DNA of 64,000 bases from Erythrobacter sp. AP23 (GCF_001542855.1 NZ_LNBY01000018.1:62001-126000); one strand, 5' to 3'. Positions 8,358 to 16,377 are shown, counted from the first letter of the stretch. Notes: generated from the sequence alone by a model not told the origin. Numbers and translations are program-made.

Positions 8358-9110
8358 ATGCTCACCCAGAACGTCACCCGGGCTGCAAGGTCATTCAGTC
8401 TCACGGTTTCTGAGTTCATCGCTTTCCTTCGTCGGCCAGACGTTGGAAGCGTAGTTGAGCTATCGATCCGCGAGAAGGCTTGGACAGGCATTGGCCTATT
8501 CATTCTGTCAATAATGACCACAATGATCTTCGGCGTCCTCGCACTGCCAGTGATATTGGCGACTGATCTGACAACCGGAGAACAGCTTAACGAAGCACTT
8601 AGCGGCTCGATCTGGTCGGTTCTTCTGTTGGTGGTCATACTCGGCCCACTTGTCGAAGAAATCATCTTTCGTGGATGGCTTTCTGGCACATGGCGGTCCG
8701 CGCTCGCTTCGGCGTTCGGCCTGACAGCGATTTATGGTGGGTCTGCGCTTCTCGACCCTTACCTTGCGGAAGGTAGTGCGATTAAACCTCTCATCCTCGT
8801 GACTGGCGCAAGTGCGATCTTTTTCGCTTTCTCACCGCTTGATTATGATCGCCGCATCATCGGTTTCGATCGAGTATTCCCAATCATCTTCTATGCGCAG
8901 GCGGTCGCCTTTGGCACTCTCCACTTTCAGAACTACGCCGCGAGCTCTCTAGTCATTGCTTTGTTCGCGACACTCCCATTGATCGCGTGCGGTCTGATTT
9001 GGGGTTACGCGCGGGTCAGGCTTGGATTGGCCCCTGCCGTCATTCTTCATGCAGCGTACAATGTGCCAGCAGCAATTGGCTCGATCATCATGGTGCACTA
9101 CGCTGGCTAA
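8358..9110 (+). CDS. CPBP-family intramembrane metalloprotease
   Basis: A 250-aa polytopic membrane protein of the CPBP/Abi (Rce1-like) family. The paired-glutamate motif is in GPLVEEIIFRGWLSG (EExxxR), followed by FGTLHFQNY (conserved His) and VILHAAYN (second His/Asn), the three catalytic blocks of the family in order. Family members cleave prenylated or other membrane proteins, or act in bacteriocin self-immunity and stress; which applies here is unknown. The gene is visibly lower in GC than its neighbours and is preceded by a dispersed repeat, suggesting it was acquired as a unit. Confidence 0.85.
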   Translation: MLTQNVTRAARSFSLTVSEFIAFLRRPDVGSVVELSIREKAWTGIGLFILSIMTTMIFGVLALPVILATDLTTGEQLNEALSGSIWSVLLLVVILGPLVEEIIFRGWLSGTWRSALASAFGLTAIYGGSALLDPYLAEGSAIKPLILVTGASAIFFAFSPLDYDRRIIGFDRVFPIIFYAQAVAFGTLHFQNYAASSLVIALFATLPLIACGLIWGYARVRLGLAPAVILHAAYNVPAAIGSIIMVHYAG

Positions 9111-9204
9111 CGTCCGCTATTTTTGACGAAAACCAGACCGTCCACTTCCCATACAATTCCGGTCAGTCGCCTCGCGAGACGACGAGCCTGAAAGCTGACC
9201 CGGC

Positions 9205-9858
9205 CTAAACCCCCGCGTCCGCCAGCACCGCAGCCCTTAGCTCGCCGATCCCCATGCCTTTCTCCGCGCTGGTCACGTGGATTTCGGGATAGGCGGCGAC
9301 GTGCTTGCGGGCTTCGGCTTCGGTCGCCTCGATCACCTTGGCGAGTTCGCTCGCCTTCATCTTGTCGGCCTTGGTCAGCACGACACGGTAGCCGACGGCC
9401 GCCTCGTCGAGCATCTTCATCATCTCGCGGTCGACGTCCTTGGGGCCGTGGCGTCCGTCGACCAGCACCAAAGTGCGGGCCAGCACGGGTCGGCCGCGCA
9501 GATAGGTCTTCACGAGATTCTTCCACTTCTCGACGACCTTTACCGGCGCCTTGGCGAAGCCGTAGCCGGGCATGTCGACGAGGCGGAACAGCGTGGGGTC
9601 GCCGATCTCGAAGAAATTGAGTTCCTGCGTGCGGCCCGGCGTGACCGAGGTGCGCGCGATCGCCTTGCGGTTCGTCAGCGCATTGAGCAGCGAGCTCTTG
9701 CCCACGTTGGAACGCCCGCAAAAGGCGATTTCGGGCACGGTCGGTTCGGGCAGGAATTTCAGCTGCGGGGCCGAGAGGAGGAACTCCACCCGCCCCGAGA
9801 ACAGCTTGTTCGCCCGCCGCTCCAGTTCCCGGCGTTCTGCTTCTTCCTGCTCGTCCAT
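9205..9858 (-). CDS. engB: ribosome biogenesis GTPase EngB/YsxC
   Basis: A 217-aa TRAFAC-class GTPase needed for late 50S ribosomal subunit assembly in the cytoplasm. G-motifs are visible: P-loop GRSNVGKSS, switch I region SVTPGRTQE, G3 DMPGYG, and G4 LTKADK. It starts MDEQEEAERRELERRANKLF; the open frame continues far upstream but this ATG matches family starts and lies just after the preceding intergenic palindrome. It is downstream of yidC in the conserved rpmH-rnpA-yidD-yidC-engB order. Confidence 0.95.
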   Translation of the reverse strand: MDEQEEAERRELERRANKLFSGRVEFLLSAPQLKFLPEPTVPEIAFCGRSNVGKSSLLNALTNRKAIARTSVTPGRTQELNFFEIGDPTLFRLVDMPGYGFAKAPVKVVEKWKNLVKTYLRGRPVLARTLVLVDGRHGPKDVDREMMKMLDEAAVGYRVVLTKADKMKASELAKVIEATEAEARKHVAAYPEIHVTSAEKGMGIGELRAAVLADAGV

Positions 9859-9864
9859 ACCTTG

Positions 9865-9936
9865 TCCGTTCGTGTCGAGCGCAGTCGGGACTCCTATCCC
9901 GACCACGGCCTGAGGCCTCCGCTCGACACGAACGGA
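9865..9936. repeat. perfect 17-bp inverted repeat with inner hairpins
   Basis: Between yidC and engB. The outer arms TCCGTTCGTGTCGAGCG (9865-9881) and CGCTCGACACGAACGGA (9920-9936) are perfect inverted copies. Inside, GTCGGGA/TCCCGAC (9884-9890 and 9897-9903) form a second hairpin and GGCCTGAGGCC a third. It could extrude as a cruciform DNA or fold as an RNA between the two cotranscribed genes. It looks like a dispersed REP-type element rather than a terminator, as no T-run follows. Confidence 0.65.
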
Positions 9937-9947
9937 GGTTTGGTGGA

Positions 9948-11723
9948 TCAGTTGGCCTCGGCCGCTTCGGCCGCCTTCTTTTTCTTTTCCTCCTCGATCG
10001 AAGCGCGCAGCTGCGGGTGCTTCGAATAGAGGTACTTCTGCTGGGCGAGCGTGAGGATGTTCGAGGTGACCCAGTAGAGCAGCAGGCCGGCGGCAAACGG
10101 CGCCATCACGAACATCAGGATCCACGGCATGATGTCGAAGATCTTCTGCTGCATAGGGTCCATCTGGCTGGGGTTCAGCTTGAAGGTCAGCCACATGGTG
10201 AAGCCGAGCAGCACGGCGAGCACGCCGAGACCGAAGATAATCATCAGCCAGCCGGGCACCTGGATGCCGACCATGGACAGCGCATTGGCGAGGTTGGCCG
10301 GATCCGGCGCGGAGAGGTCTTCGATCCAAAGGAACTCGCGGTGGCGCATCTCGATCGCGAGGTAGAGCACCTTGTAGAGTGCGAAGAACACCGGGATCTG
10401 CAGCAGCATCGGCAGGCAGCCCGCAACCGGGTTCACCTTCTCGCGCTTGTACAGCTCCATGATCTCCTGCTGCTGCTTCTGTTTGTCGTCCTTGTATTTC
10501 TCCTGGACGGCTTTCATCTTCGGCTGGATCGCCTTCATCTCGGCCATGGAAGCGAAGCCCTTCTGCGCGATCGGGAACATCAGCCCGCGCACGATGAAGG
10601 TCAGGCCGATGATCGCGATGCCGAAATTGCCCACCGCGTCGTAAATCGTGCGCAGCAGCCACAGCATCGGCTTTTCGAACCAGCGGAACCAGCCCCAGTC
10701 GATCGCGAGGCCGAATTTCTGCAGGCCGGCGTCTTCATAGCTGTCGAGGACGACGCTTTCCTTGGCGCCGGCATAAAGGCGCGAGGTCACGGTGAGCGCA
10801 TTGCCCGCGGGAACGGTGGTCGCTTCGTAGATCATGTCGGCGCGGTAGGTTTCATCGCCCATCGCGCGGAAAGTGGTGTCGGGCGCGCTATCGTCCTGCG
10901 GGACGAGCGCGGCGAGCCAGTAGATGTCGGTGAAGCCTGCCCAGCTCGTGCGCCCCTCGGGGGAGATCCGCTGGTCCTCGTCGAGATCGTCGTAATCGAC
11001 ATCGTATTCTGCGCTGTCGCCGAATACGCCGATGGGGCCCGAATGGGCGATCCACAGATCCTCGCTGGCGGTGCGGCTGGTGCGGTTGACGAGGCCGAAC
11101 GGCTGGACGACCACCGGGTTGCCGCCCGAATTGGCCACGGACTGTTCTGCGGTGACCATATATTGGTCGTCGATCGAATAGCGGATCGAGAAAGTCAGCC
11201 CCTCGCCATTGTCATGCGTGAGCGTGACGGGAGTTTCGGCGGTCAGGACCTCGCCATCGGCTTCCCACAGCGTCTGCGGGCCGGGCACCTGGAGGTTCGA
11301 GCCGACCCAGCCGAACTGCGCATATTGCTGTTCGGGCGTGCCGCTGGGCGCGAAGATGCGCACCGGCTCGCTGTCGTCCCGGGTGTTCTCGTTATAGCCC
11401 TTGAGCACGATATCGTCGATCACCCCGCCGCGCAGGTTGATCGAGCCGGCGACGCGCGGGGCGTCGATCCGCACGCGCTCGGCACTGGCAAGCGCGCTGT
11501 CGAGATCGACCACCCGACTGGCCTCGATAGCCGGATCGGCCAGCCCGCCGGTACGCGCGCGCTGCGCAGCCGCCTGGCTGGCCTGTTCGCGCGGCGTGTC
11601 CGCCCGGTCTTCGACCAGCGCCTGTTCAGGCTGCGGGTAGAAATAGTCCATCGCCGATGTCCAGCCCAGCAGCAGCAGGAAGGAGAGCGCAATGGCGAGG
11701 ATCAGGTTACGCTGGTTGTCCAA
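9948..11723 (-). CDS. yidC: membrane protein insertase YidC
   Basis: Inserts and folds inner-membrane proteins alone or with SecYEG. The 591-aa protein begins MDNQRNLILAIALSFLLLLG (first TM), then a large periplasmic beta domain, then the conserved five-TM Oxa1 core from about residue 365 (NFGIAIIGLTFIVRGLMFPI with the conserved Arg) including the KYKDDKQKQQQEIMELYKRE cytoplasmic hairpin. It ends in a charged Lys/Ala/Glu-rich tail, as is usual in Gram-negative YidC. It follows yidD on the same strand and precedes engB. Confidence 0.97.
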   Translation of the reverse strand: MDNQRNLILAIALSFLLLLGWTSAMDYFYPQPEQALVEDRADTPREQASQAAAQRARTGGLADPAIEASRVVDLDSALASAERVRIDAPRVAGSINLRGGVIDDIVLKGYNENTRDDSEPVRIFAPSGTPEQQYAQFGWVGSNLQVPGPQTLWEADGEVLTAETPVTLTHDNGEGLTFSIRYSIDDQYMVTAEQSVANSGGNPVVVQPFGLVNRTSRTASEDLWIAHSGPIGVFGDSAEYDVDYDDLDEDQRISPEGRTSWAGFTDIYWLAALVPQDDSAPDTTFRAMGDETYRADMIYEATTVPAGNALTVTSRLYAGAKESVVLDSYEDAGLQKFGLAIDWGWFRWFEKPMLWLLRTIYDAVGNFGIAIIGLTFIVRGLMFPIAQKGFASMAEMKAIQPKMKAVQEKYKDDKQKQQQEIMELYKREKVNPVAGCLPMLLQIPVFFALYKVLYLAIEMRHREFLWIEDLSAPDPANLANALSMVGIQVPGWLMIIFGLGVLAVLLGFTMWLTFKLNPSQMDPMQQKIFDIMPWILMFVMAPFAAGLLLYWVTSNILTLAQQKYLYSKHPQLRASIEEEKKKKAAEAAEAN

Positions 11724-11802
11724 GGTCGGTCCCGTCTTTGTCCGGTCGAATGTTGAATTTGGGGCGGTGTCTTAGCCTGTCAAGACAGTCAAGTTCTGGA
11801 GC

Positions 11803-12012
11803 CTAAGGCACCGGGTCGTGGCCGTGGCCGCCCCAGGGATTGCAGCGCAATATACGCTTCAATGCCATCCATCCACCCTTGATCGCGCCGTATTTGCTCA
11901 AGGCTTCGATCGCATACTGGCTGCAGGATGGGGAATAGCGGCAGGTGGGCGGCAGGATGCGGCTCGGGCCGAGCTGCCACAGCCGCGCGATCCAGATCAG
12001 CGGATACTTCAT
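11803..12012 (-). CDS. yidD: membrane protein insertion efficiency factor YidD
   Basis: A 69-aa protein with the diagnostic cysteine-rich block [15 protein letters not shown] and the C-terminal [12 protein letters not shown]. YidD associates with the inner membrane through an amphipathic N-terminal helix and assists YidC-dependent insertion. Its ATG at 12012 overlaps the rnpA stop by 4 bp (ATGA), implying translational coupling. Length is normal for the family. Confidence 0.96.
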   Translation of the reverse strand: MKYPLIWIARLWQLGPSRILPPTCRYSPSCSQYAIEALSKYGAIKGGWMALKRILRCNPWGGHGHDPVP

Positions 12013-12392
12013 GCGCGCCGGCTCCGCCGGTGGCGGGGTGTGCGGGCGCGGTCGCCCTTGCCTTCGGCAGCGTGGGCGAGCGCGGCGGCGAGCTCCTCGC
12101 GCAGGGCCGCGAAATCGCGCTCGACCCCGCCTTCGCGCCCGATCAGGATATGATCGTGGTCGGGCAGCCCATGTTCGGGCAGCGCCGCCCACAGCAGTTC
12201 GCGAAAGCGCCGCTTCATCCGGTTGCGGACGACTGCATTGCCGATCTTCTTCGTGACGGTGATGCCGTAGCGCTTGCCCTCCCCGTCATTGGGTCGGGTG
12301 AGCAGTACGAAGCCGGGCCGCGCGACCCGCAGCCCGCGATTCGCGGCGAGGAAATCGCTGCGCTTGCGAATGACGGAGAGCGAGGGGTGCAT
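12009..12392 (-). CDS. rnpA: ribonuclease P protein component
   Basis: Protein subunit of RNase P, which matures tRNA 5' ends. The 127-aa basic protein begins [20 protein letters not shown] and contains the RNA-binding signature [18 protein letters not shown] (the RNR motif). The C-terminal tail ([13 protein letters not shown]) is arginine-rich. It lies downstream of rpmH after a hairpin and overlaps yidD by 4 bp. Length is at the usual 110-130. Confidence 0.96.
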   Translation of the reverse strand: MHPSLSVIRKRSDFLAANRGLRVARPGFVLLTRPNDGEGKRYGITVTKKIGNAVVRNRMKRRFRELLWAALPEHGLPDHDHILIGREGGVERDFAALREELAAALAHAAEGKGDRARTPRHRRSRRA

Positions 12393-12410
12393 GGTTACCG
12401 GATACGCAAA

Positions 12411-12433
12411 ACGGGCCCCCGATGGGAGCCCGC
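12411..12433 (-). terminator. hairpin with T-run between rpmH and rnpA
   Basis: On the minus strand CGGGCTCCC-ATC-GGGGGCCCG is followed by TTTTG just before rnpA. It fits a partial terminator or attenuator that would let rpmH be expressed above rnpA; read-through into rnpA is expected, as no separate rnpA promoter is evident. Confidence 0.55.
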
Positions 12434-12479
12434 TTGCATCGCAGTGATAGTCGCCGCGCTTCAGGCGCGACGGGTCACA

Positions 12480-12614
12480 TCACGCGCAGAGGTTCTTGCG
12501 GCCGCGGGCGCGGCGGGCGCGCAGGACCTTGCGACCACCCGGGGTGGCCTTGCGTGCGAAGAAACCGTGACGGCGGGCGCGCACGAGGTTCGAGGGCTGG
12601 AATGTCCGCTTCAT
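12480..12614 (-). CDS. rpmH: 50S ribosomal protein L34
   Basis: A 44-aa, highly basic protein read on the minus strand: [20 protein letters not shown] at the start and [10 protein letters not shown] at the end, the typical L34 sequence including the ATPGGRKVL core. It is a structural protein of the large ribosomal subunit. It is the first gene of the minus-strand block rpmH-rnpA-yidD-yidC-engB, as in most bacteria. Its promoter should lie in 12615-12671, between it and the terminator of the preceding gene. Confidence 0.97.
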   Translation of the reverse strand: MKRTFQPSNLVRARRHGFFARKATPGGRKVLRARRARGRKNLCA

Positions 12615-12671
12615 CGGATCGTCCTTACAAAAGAATTCGGTTGGCTGTCGGCCCGAGCGATTCGCACCAAC

Positions 12672-12699
12672 AAAAAGGGCCGCTTCTCGAAGCGACCGC
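12672..12699 (-). terminator. rho-independent terminator of the ClpP-fold gene
   Basis: On the minus strand GGTCGCTTC-GA-GAAGCGGCC is followed by CTTTTTG, 56 bp past the stop of the gene at 12755. It separates that gene from rpmH. Confidence 0.75.
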
Positions 12700-12754
12700 C
12701 TACAGGGCCGCGCGCCTAAGCGAAACCGGCCCCGAGGTCAAGCCCGACGATGCG

Positions 12755-13654
12755 TCAGGAAAAGGTGACGTTGGCATAGGCCAGCGTCGGAGCAGGCCGT
12801 GCAGGCTTGCGCTGGACAGGCGTCTTGGCCTGCTGCGGGCGACCGGTCCAGCGACGCATCTCGCTCGCGCCCAGCCACAATGCGCGGTGGTGCGGCACCG
12901 AATTGGTGAAGTCGTAGAAGGCACGCGCCTGTTCCGCGCTCATGCCCATCTCGCGATAGTAGTCGAGATACTGGCGATTTTCCGGTGCATTCATCGAGAA
13001 ATCCTCAGCCTCGCGGCCATAGGCATCCATCCAGCTATGCACGGCGAACTCGGCGCCCTGGGCGATGTCGCGCTCGACGCCGGCGAAGAAGAGTTCGACT
13101 GCGCCCGAGCGTACCGAACCGATCGTCGGGACATGCGTGACGAGACGCGCTTCCCGGATCATGCGGCCGACCTTGAGGTTCGCGCGATCGTCGCGCGTGC
13201 CGGGGCATTCGACCATGTCGAGCTGCTCGAGCCCGGGAAAGGCGCGCATCATCGCACGGAAATAGCCGGGAGTTGCGGCATCGGTCTCGCCCACGAGCGC
13301 CACGCGGCGCTCGTCGAGCACGCGGAACGGGCCATATTGGGCCAACCCGCGATTATAATCGCGGAAGCGGCGGTCGATATAGGCGGGGGCCTTCCACACC
13401 GGCAGCGCGGCAGGAGTATAGGTCTGTGGACGCACGGCGGCGAGCTGCTGGCGCCGGTCTTGCGGCTGCGTCGTCGGTCGGACCGCCGGGACGGGAGCGA
13501 TGGCCCGGCCCTGGTGCGTCTGCTGCACGATCGGACTGGAAACGTAGACGACCGGCAGATTGACGAGCGTCAGCGATTGTGCGGAAACGGGCGCTGCGAA
13601 GAGCGACCCGATGGCGGAAAGCAGGATTGCGGCTTGTCGAAACATGCCGATCAT
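12755..13654 (-). CDS. secreted ClpP/crotonase-fold protein, periplasmic protease-like
   Basis: A 299-aa protein with a signal peptide (MFRQAAILLSAIGSLFAAPVSA). After a Pro/Gln-rich linker, residues from about 110 resemble COG3904-type periplasmic ClpP-fold proteins: a strand-turn LDMVECPGTRDD, a helix LKVGRMIREA, then GSVRSGAVELFFAG, where the Ser would be the nucleophile, and AEFAVHSWMDAYG, where His fits the second catalytic position. The family is poorly characterised. ATG 13654 was chosen for the signal peptide (13645 is nearly equal). A terminator at 12672-12699 ends it; yifB diverges from it. Confidence 0.6.
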   Translation of the reverse strand: MIGMFRQAAILLSAIGSLFAAPVSAQSLTLVNLPVVYVSSPIVQQTHQGRAIAPVPAVRPTTQPQDRRQQLAAVRPQTYTPAALPVWKAPAYIDRRFRDYNRGLAQYGPFRVLDERRVALVGETDAATPGYFRAMMRAFPGLEQLDMVECPGTRDDRANLKVGRMIREARLVTHVPTIGSVRSGAVELFFAGVERDIAQGAEFAVHSWMDAYGREAEDFSMNAPENRQYLDYYREMGMSAEQARAFYDFTNSVPHHRALWLGASEMRRWTGRPQQAKTPVQRKPARPAPTLAYANVTFS

Positions 13655-13803
13655 TTGCCGCCCGGCCACTTTCCAGCCGCCCAACAGGTTTGGATAACTC
13701 GCTGTTAACCATGTTCCTTTGCTCCACGTCGGAGGCTCTTTACCCTCGACAAACCGCGCCTTTCGAGGCATCCCTCCGTACGATCACGGAGTGGGGGTTA
13801 ACG

Positions 13804-15312
13804 CTGGTCGCACTGGTCAAAACGGTGGCCTATCTGGGGCTCGAGGCGCGCAGCGTGGAGGTGCAGTGCTCGGTCGCCCCCGGGCTGCCCAAGTTCAACA
13901 TCGTCGGCCTGGCGGACAAGGCGGTTGGCGAAAGCAAGGAGCGCGTGCGCGCCGCGCTCTCGAGCATGGGCCTCGCGCTGCCGCCCAAGCGGATCACGAT
14001 CAACCTTTCACCGGCGGACCTTCCCAAGGAAGGCAGCCATTACGATTTGCCGATCGCGCTGGCACTGCTCGCGGCGATGGGCGTCACCGATGCCGAGCAA
14101 TTGGGGGACTGGATCGCGGTGGGCGAACTGGCGCTGGATGCGCGAATCGTGCCCTCGCCCGGCGTATTGCTGGCGGCGATCCATGCGAGCGAGGCCGAGG
14201 TCGGTCTGATCTGCCCCAGGGCCCAGGGTTCCGAAGCCCGCTGGGCGAGCGAGGTTCCGGTCTGCGCCGCGCCCGACCTTGCCAGCCTGCTGAACCATCT
14301 CAAGGGCACGCAGCGCCTGCCCGAGCCCGAGCCCGGCGTGGTCGAGAACGAACCGAGCGGCGGCGACCTCAAGCAGGTCAAGGGGCAGGAGACCGCCAAG
14401 CGCGCGCTCGAAATCGCCGCAGCCGGCGGGCACAATCTGCTGATGATCGGACCGCCGGGCGCGGGCAAGAGCCTGCTCGCAAGCTGCCTTCCCGGGATCC
14501 TCCCGCCGCTTTCCCCTGCCGAAGCGCTCGAGGTAAGCATGGTCCAATCGGTCGCCGGCACGCTGGAAGAAGGCCGCATCAGCCGCACACGCCCCTTTCG
14601 CGCGCCGCACCATTCGGCGAGCATGGCCGCGCTCACCGGCGGGGGGTTGCGGGTGAAACCGGGCGAGGTGAGCCTCGCGCATCTGGGCGTGCTGTTCCTC
14701 GACGAATTGCCCGAGTTCCAGCGCGCGGTGCTCGATTCGCTGCGCCAGCCGCTCGAAACCGGCAAGGTCGATGTCGCGCGCGCCAATGCGCATGTGACCT
14801 TCCCCGCCAATGTCCAGCTGATCGCGGCGATGAACCCGTGCCGCTGCGGGCATCTGGGCGATCCCGCGCTTGCCTGCAGCCGCGCGCCGCGCTGCGCTGC
14901 GGACTATCAGGGCAAGGTTTCGGGCCCGATGCTCGACCGGATCGATCTGCATGTCGAAGTCGATCCGGTCAGCGCCGCCGATTTGGCCCTGCCCCCGCCT
15001 GCCGAGGGCAGCGATGAGGTCGCCGCGCGGGTGGAGGCGGCACGCGCTCGCCAGACCGCGCGCGCCGAGGCCACCGGCGCGCGCACCAATGCCGATCTCG
15101 ATGGCGATGCGCTGGAGGAATTCGCCGGGCCCGACGAGGCGGGGCGCCAATTGCTGATGCAGGCCGCCACCGCGATGCGCCTGTCAGCGCGCAGCTACAC
15201 ACGCATGCTCCGCGTGGCGCGGACGATCGCCGATCTTGCAGGAGCGAAAACGGTCGGTCGCATCCACGTGGCCGAAGCGCTGAGCTACAGAAGGCAGCCG
15301 CCACGCGCTTGA
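13804..15312 (+). CDS. YifB-family Mg-chelatase-like AAA+ ATPase (ComM)
   Basis: About 502 aa. The N-terminal domain (VKTVAYLGLEARSVEV..., GLPKFNIVGLADKAV, PKRITINLSPADLPKEGSHYDL) is typical of YifB/ComM, then an AAA+ core with Walker A GPPGAGKS, Walker B LFLDELPEF and the C-terminal Mg-chelatase domain with RSYTRMLRVARTIADL. ComM-type proteins are hexameric helicases for branch migration in natural transformation. Start choice is unusual: the family's normal N-terminus (MVALVKTVAYLG) aligns with a CTG at 13804, preceded by GGAGTGGGGG; the next option is GTG at 13825. Reading frame is open upstream to 13579. Confidence 0.88.
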   Translation: MVALVKTVAYLGLEARSVEVQCSVAPGLPKFNIVGLADKAVGESKERVRAALSSMGLALPPKRITINLSPADLPKEGSHYDLPIALALLAAMGVTDAEQLGDWIAVGELALDARIVPSPGVLLAAIHASEAEVGLICPRAQGSEARWASEVPVCAAPDLASLLNHLKGTQRLPEPEPGVVENEPSGGDLKQVKGQETAKRALEIAAAGGHNLLMIGPPGAGKSLLASCLPGILPPLSPAEALEVSMVQSVAGTLEEGRISRTRPFRAPHHSASMAALTGGGLRVKPGEVSLAHLGVLFLDELPEFQRAVLDSLRQPLETGKVDVARANAHVTFPANVQLIAAMNPCRCGHLGDPALACSRAPRCAADYQGKVSGPMLDRIDLHVEVDPVSAADLALPPPAEGSDEVAARVEAARARQTARAEATGARTNADLDGDALEEFAGPDEAGRQLLMQAATAMRLSARSYTRMLRVARTIADLAGAKTVGRIHVAEALSYRRQPPRA

Positions 15313-15317
15313 GAGTC

Positions 15318-15345
15318 AGCTAATGGGGGGGGGAAAGCCGACAAC
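15318..15345 (-). repeat. left-end fragment of the ~90-bp dispersed repeat
   Basis: On the minus strand GTCGGCTTTCCCCCCCCCATTAGCTGAC follows the stop of the small membrane gene. It matches the left end (TCAGCYTTCCCCCC) of the repeats at 15661-15754 and 16006-16096, then breaks off at the end of yifB. Confidence 0.6.
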
Positions 15346-15350
15346 TGTTG

Positions 15351-15635
15351 TTAGGGCTCGTCTGCTTCCCCGCGCACACTGTCTTCGATTTGCACCATAG
15401 CAATTGCCGAGCAAACGAAGAGTAGCCCGCCGATTGACGCTAGCCCAAGCGCGATAAGCAACAAAAGTGGAGGCTCGAACGCTGGAAGCCAGATGCCGAC
15501 CAATGCAATCAGCCCGATCGGAATGAACCAGGGGATAGATTGCACCTGCATTTCGACTAACCGACCACCGAGACTACTCGAGGTCTGTGCCCGCTTTTGC
15601 AGGTAAGACCAGTATGATTTGACCCGAAGTCGCAT
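15351..15635 (-). CDS. small two-TM membrane protein of unknown function
   Basis: A 94-aa protein. A basic N-terminus (MRLRVKSYWSYLQKR) is followed by two hydrophobic helices, WFIPIGLIALVGIWL and LLLLIALGLASIGGLLFVC, and a short acidic tail (VRGEADEP). No family recognised. It is lower in GC than its surroundings and is the last of three same-strand small genes bounded by copies of one repeat. Its ATG at 15635 lies 25 bp past the end of the repeat copy 15661-15754. Confidence 0.6.
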   Translation of the reverse strand: MRLRVKSYWSYLQKRAQTSSSLGGRLVEMQVQSIPWFIPIGLIALVGIWLPAFEPPLLLLIALGLASIGGLLFVCSAIAMVQIEDSVRGEADEP

Positions 15636-15660
15636 CGCGTTAACCTACGGCAGTCTCGAA

Positions 15661-15754
15661 GATCCGCAACGGCGTCGTTACCTGCTGGTCCGCTTCTGGC
15701 CCAACGCTAGCTCGGATAAAGCGGCTACTGATGGGGGGGGGGTTAGCTGCCGTT
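15661..15754 (-). repeat. ~90-bp dispersed intergenic repeat, copy 1
   Basis: On the minus strand it runs from AACGGCAGCTAACCCCCCCC to AACGACGCCGTTGCGGATC. It aligns with the copy at 16006-16096 at both ends (left TCAGC then a C-run; right ACGACGCCATTGCGGA) and more loosely in between. The stop codon of the gene at 15743-15979 (TAA) lies inside the repeat's left end. Confidence 0.75.
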
Positions 15755-15979
15755 GGTTCTAAGGACGGATGAAACAGCGATTTGCCAGTCACCCCATGAT
15801 GCAGGATCGCCGGGCACTCCGTTTGCCCAGACATTGCGGTCTATATTTGAAAGCAGGTTTGCGATGTCGTCGGACGTCTTGCCGCGCAATTCCCAATAGG
15901 CCCGAATGAAAGCGATCATCGCGTCGAAAGCCTCCAACTCGTTGAGATTTCTGATCTCGGTGGGCGGAAAATGATTCAT
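15743..15979 (-). CDS. small acidic hypothetical protein, immunity-like composition
   Basis: A 78-aa protein from ATG 15979, beginning MNHFPPTEIRNLNELEAFDA. It is acidic and Trp-rich (AYWELRGKTSDD, NVWANGVPGDPASWGDW) with a helical look. It resembles in style the small immunity-type proteins found as orphans in many genomes, but I cannot name a family. Upstream in-frame codons to 16117 translate the repeat and are not part of the gene. The last codons and stop lie in the repeat copy 15661-15754. Confidence 0.55.
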   Translation of the reverse strand: MNHFPPTEIRNLNELEAFDAMIAFIRAYWELRGKTSDDIANLLSNIDRNVWANGVPGDPASWGDWQIAVSSVLRTNGS

Positions 15980-16005
15980 ATCGCGAAATAGACCTTTGAA
16001 GCGCG

Positions 16006-16096
16006 ATTTCCGCAATGGCGTCGTGAGTAGCCGGTCTGCTCCTGGGGCGTCGTCCACTCGATGAAACATGCGCAAAGTGGGGGGAAGGCTGACATT
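16006..16096 (-). repeat. ~90-bp dispersed intergenic repeat, copy 2
   Basis: On the minus strand it begins AATGTCAGCCTTCCCCCCAC and ends CACGACGCCATTGCGGAAAT. The ends AATGTCAGC and GCGGACATT (as in the copy at 16343) are near-inverted, as in a MITE. It fills the whole gap between two small genes, and the TGA stop of the upstream gene touches its left end. Confidence 0.75.
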
Positions 16097-16317
16097 CAGC
16101 CTTCGGCGCTTATCCAAGGGACCGTCGCTTCAAGTTCACTGATGACAGCACTTTCGCTTTCGAACATTCCTGACTGATAACCGGGAGACCAATAGGTCCC
16201 CGCGATGTCATCGAATGCTTCAAAAAATTCCTCATACTCGAAAAAGCCATCCGGCCTCTCATAAAGCCGGATCTTCCTTTCACCCTTCGGGCTGACAAAC
16301 TCTCGTAACAACTCCAC
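16096..16317 (-). CDS. small acidic hypothetical protein
   Basis: A 73-aa protein if started at GTG 16317 (VELLREFVSPKGERKIRLY...). The frame is open upstream to 16419 but those codons read through the repeat at 16343-16377 (translated TTPLRT, the same peptide as in the neighbouring frames), so a start after the repeat is preferred. It is acidic and aromatic (GFFEYEEFFEAFDDIAGTYW). No family recognised with confidence; size and composition suit an orphan immunity or stress protein. First of the three repeat-separated genes. Confidence 0.5.
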   Translation of the reverse strand: MELLREFVSPKGERKIRLYERPDGFFEYEEFFEAFDDIAGTYWSPGYQSGMFESESAVISELEATVPWISAEG

Positions 16318-16342
16318 GCGATTTAGATTGGCGACATTCGCC

Positions 16343-16377
16343 AATGTCCGCAATGGCGTCGTCAGCTGCCGGTCGGT
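16343..16377 (-). repeat. right-end fragment of the dispersed repeat, copy 3
   Basis: On the minus strand ACCGACCGGCAGCTGACGAC followed by GCCATTGCGGACATT, just upstream of the gene at 16096-16317. It is the best-preserved right end. The left half toward the S41 peptidase gene is missing or unrecognisable. Confidence 0.65.
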
